42,487 bases of DNA, from the NCBI GenBank assembly GCA_005878985.1, contig VBMA01000079.1, forward strand, positions 1 through 42,487, in the 5' to 3' direction. The DNA comes from Methanobacteriota archaeon (GTDB taxonomy: Archaea; Thermoplasmatota; Thermoplasmata; RBG-16-68-12). The stretch's first letter is position 1. Each line of letters begins with the position of its first letter. This document shows, in pieces, positions 41,530 through 42,487 of this stretch. Below the pieces are notes generated by a model, which did not search any database, was not told where the DNA came from, and saw nothing but the letters and a program-made list of their open reading frames with translations. A program made the position numbers and the translations under genes.

Positions 41530-42487
41530 TGGAACTCGGCCTCGTTGGCAAGCCAAATGTGGGCAAGTCGACCTTTTTCGCCGCGGCTACCCAAGTCCCG
41601 GTTCAGATTGCAAACTATCCTTTCACGACAATCGAGGCGAATCGAGGCGTGGCTTTCGTGCGCAAGGCGTGCCCACACAAAGAGATTGGCCGGCCTTGCA
41701 ACCCGAAAAACGCGCCGTGCGAGTCGGGCACGCGTCTCATCCCCGTCGAACTGCTGGATGTCGCCGGTCTCGTTCCAAAGGCGCATGAGGGCCGTGGTCT
41801 CGGCAACAAATTCCTCGACGACCTCCGTCAAGCAAGTGCACTCGTCCACGTGATCGACGCAACCGGAGGCACTGATTTCGAGGGAAACCCCGTACCTCCC
41901 GGAACTCACGACCCCGTAGCAGATGTGCAGTTCCTCGAAGAGGAGCTTGTACACTGGATTGCCGGAATTCTCTCCCGCAACTGGGAGAAGGAGGCCCGCC
42001 GCGCCGACCTCGAGGAGGCTCCGCCGGAGAAGATCATGTCCGCCCGGCTCACTGGCCTGGGGTTCACGGAGATGCAAGTCCACGCGGCGGTCAGGGACAC
42101 TGCACTAGATCCGAAGATGGCCCGGTGGACATCGGAGGATCTCTTCCACCTTGCGCGAACATTGCAACATCGGGGCAAGCCCATGCTCCTCGCAGCGAAC
42201 AAGGCCGATATGGTCTCCCGCGAACCGCTCCAGAATCTCTCGAAAGCCGCGGGCTACCTGGTGGTCCCGACATCCGCCGAGTACGAGCTCGCTCTTCGCC
42301 GGGCGGCGTCTGCCGGGCTGATCACATACCAGCCCGGTGGTTCCTCCTTCGAAGTCCTGCATCCGGAAAAACTGACCGCGGCTCAGGAAAAAGGTCTCGA
42401 GAAAATTCGAGCTTTCCTGAGAGAACGCGGGTCCACGGGCATCCAGCAGTGCATCGAAGAGGCGGTCTTCAAACTCCTCGACCTGAT
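41530..42487 (+). CDS. YchF-like OBG-family GTPase/ATPase, truncated by window end
   Basis: The first 319 codons of a translation-factor-class P-loop NTPase, starting at GTG 41530 (VELGLVGKPNVGKSTFF). G1 is GKPNVGKST, the G2/switch region is IANYPFTTIEANRG, G3 is DVAGLVPKAHEG and G4 is NKAD. The inserted KACPHKEIGRPCNPKNAPC segment and the FLDDLRQASALVHVIDATGG block are typical of archaeal YchF-related proteins of the MJ1332 type, which act with ribosomes. Such proteins usually continue with a TGS domain, which lies beyond the edge. A TATA-like CTTCTAAAACC (41503-41513) is 20-25 nt upstream, suggesting a leaderless GTG start. Confidence 0.93.

Noticed and set aside
1-42487. tRNA genes, rRNA genes, CRISPR arrays and insertion sequences
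   Set aside because: Reading both strands I saw no T-loop consensus in a clover-leaf context, no rRNA core, no regularly spaced repeats outside the protein-coding decapeptide array, and no transposase motifs. A covariance-model search would be needed to exclude intron-containing tRNAs.

Overview
The window is archaeal chromosomal DNA, GC-rich and densely coded. Core archaeal genes include RadA, aIF2-beta, ribosomal protein S8e, SRP19, diphthine synthase (Dph5), a Trm5-type tRNA methyltransferase, type II methionine aminopeptidase, Sua5, pyruvoyl-dependent arginine decarboxylase, 4-phosphopantoate--beta-alanine ligase, DUF211 and a presenilin-like protease. Many first genes carry an AT-rich TATA-like box about 26-32 nt before the start codon, which fits archaeal promoters and leaderless mRNAs. 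An uncultured member of Thermoplasmatota is my best guess. It is an inference from gene content and from the large zinc-ribbon membrane proteins with NGLVNG repeats; no rRNA is present to settle it.

Layout. 1-2907: a partial exported protein (-), then an atypical SDR epimerase and a bacterial-type thiolase (+). 3007-8971: a giant Lhr-family helicase of 1803 aa and a VOC protein (+). 8939-12197: a zinc-ribbon/membrane/TPR protein (-), a PrsW-like membrane protein (+) and a small zinc-ribbon protein (-). 12200-15167: PdaD and a GNAT acetyltransferase (-), AsnRS and a hemerythrin (+). 15156-17043: a HIT hydrolase, an acyl-CoA dehydrogenase and a tiny Cys protein (-). 17166-20995: a Dcd/dUTPase-fold protein (+), Trm5 (-), Dph5 (+), a methyltransferase and a membrane protein (-). 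21062-23812: an HxlR regulator (-), RadA and a class V aminotransferase (+). 23815-28376: an S9 peptidase (-), Nudix, Sua5, Map and DUF211 (+), SRP19 (-). 28489-31222: a TldD/TldE pair (+). 31203-34890: S8e, presenilin homologue, aIF2-beta and CTP synthase (-). 35058-37485: a thioredoxin-fold protein (+), phosphopantothenate synthetase coupled to a DUF1611 protein (-). 37630-42487: a 1288-aa mosaic surface protein and a truncated YchF-like GTPase (+).

Functional links. Information processing dominates: translation factors and ribosome, tRNA and EF-2 modification, protein targeting and N-terminal processing, recombination and helicase. Acyl-CoA dehydrogenase and thiolase point to fatty-acid or ketoacid oxidation. 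CTP synthase and the Dcd-like protein serve pyrimidine nucleotides. PdaD serves polyamines and the phosphopantoate ligase serves CoA. I saw no tRNA, rRNA, CRISPR array, IS element or phage gene. No gene-free stretch exceeds 300 bases.

The most distinctive items are the mosaic zinc-ribbon/NGLVNG-repeat/surface protein, whose N-terminal module resembles that of the 649-aa protein at 8939-10888; the double-size Lhr helicase with an apparent AlkZ-like C-terminus; a Dcd-like protein lacking the deaminase glutamate; and a Trm5 tail running antisense into that same gene.
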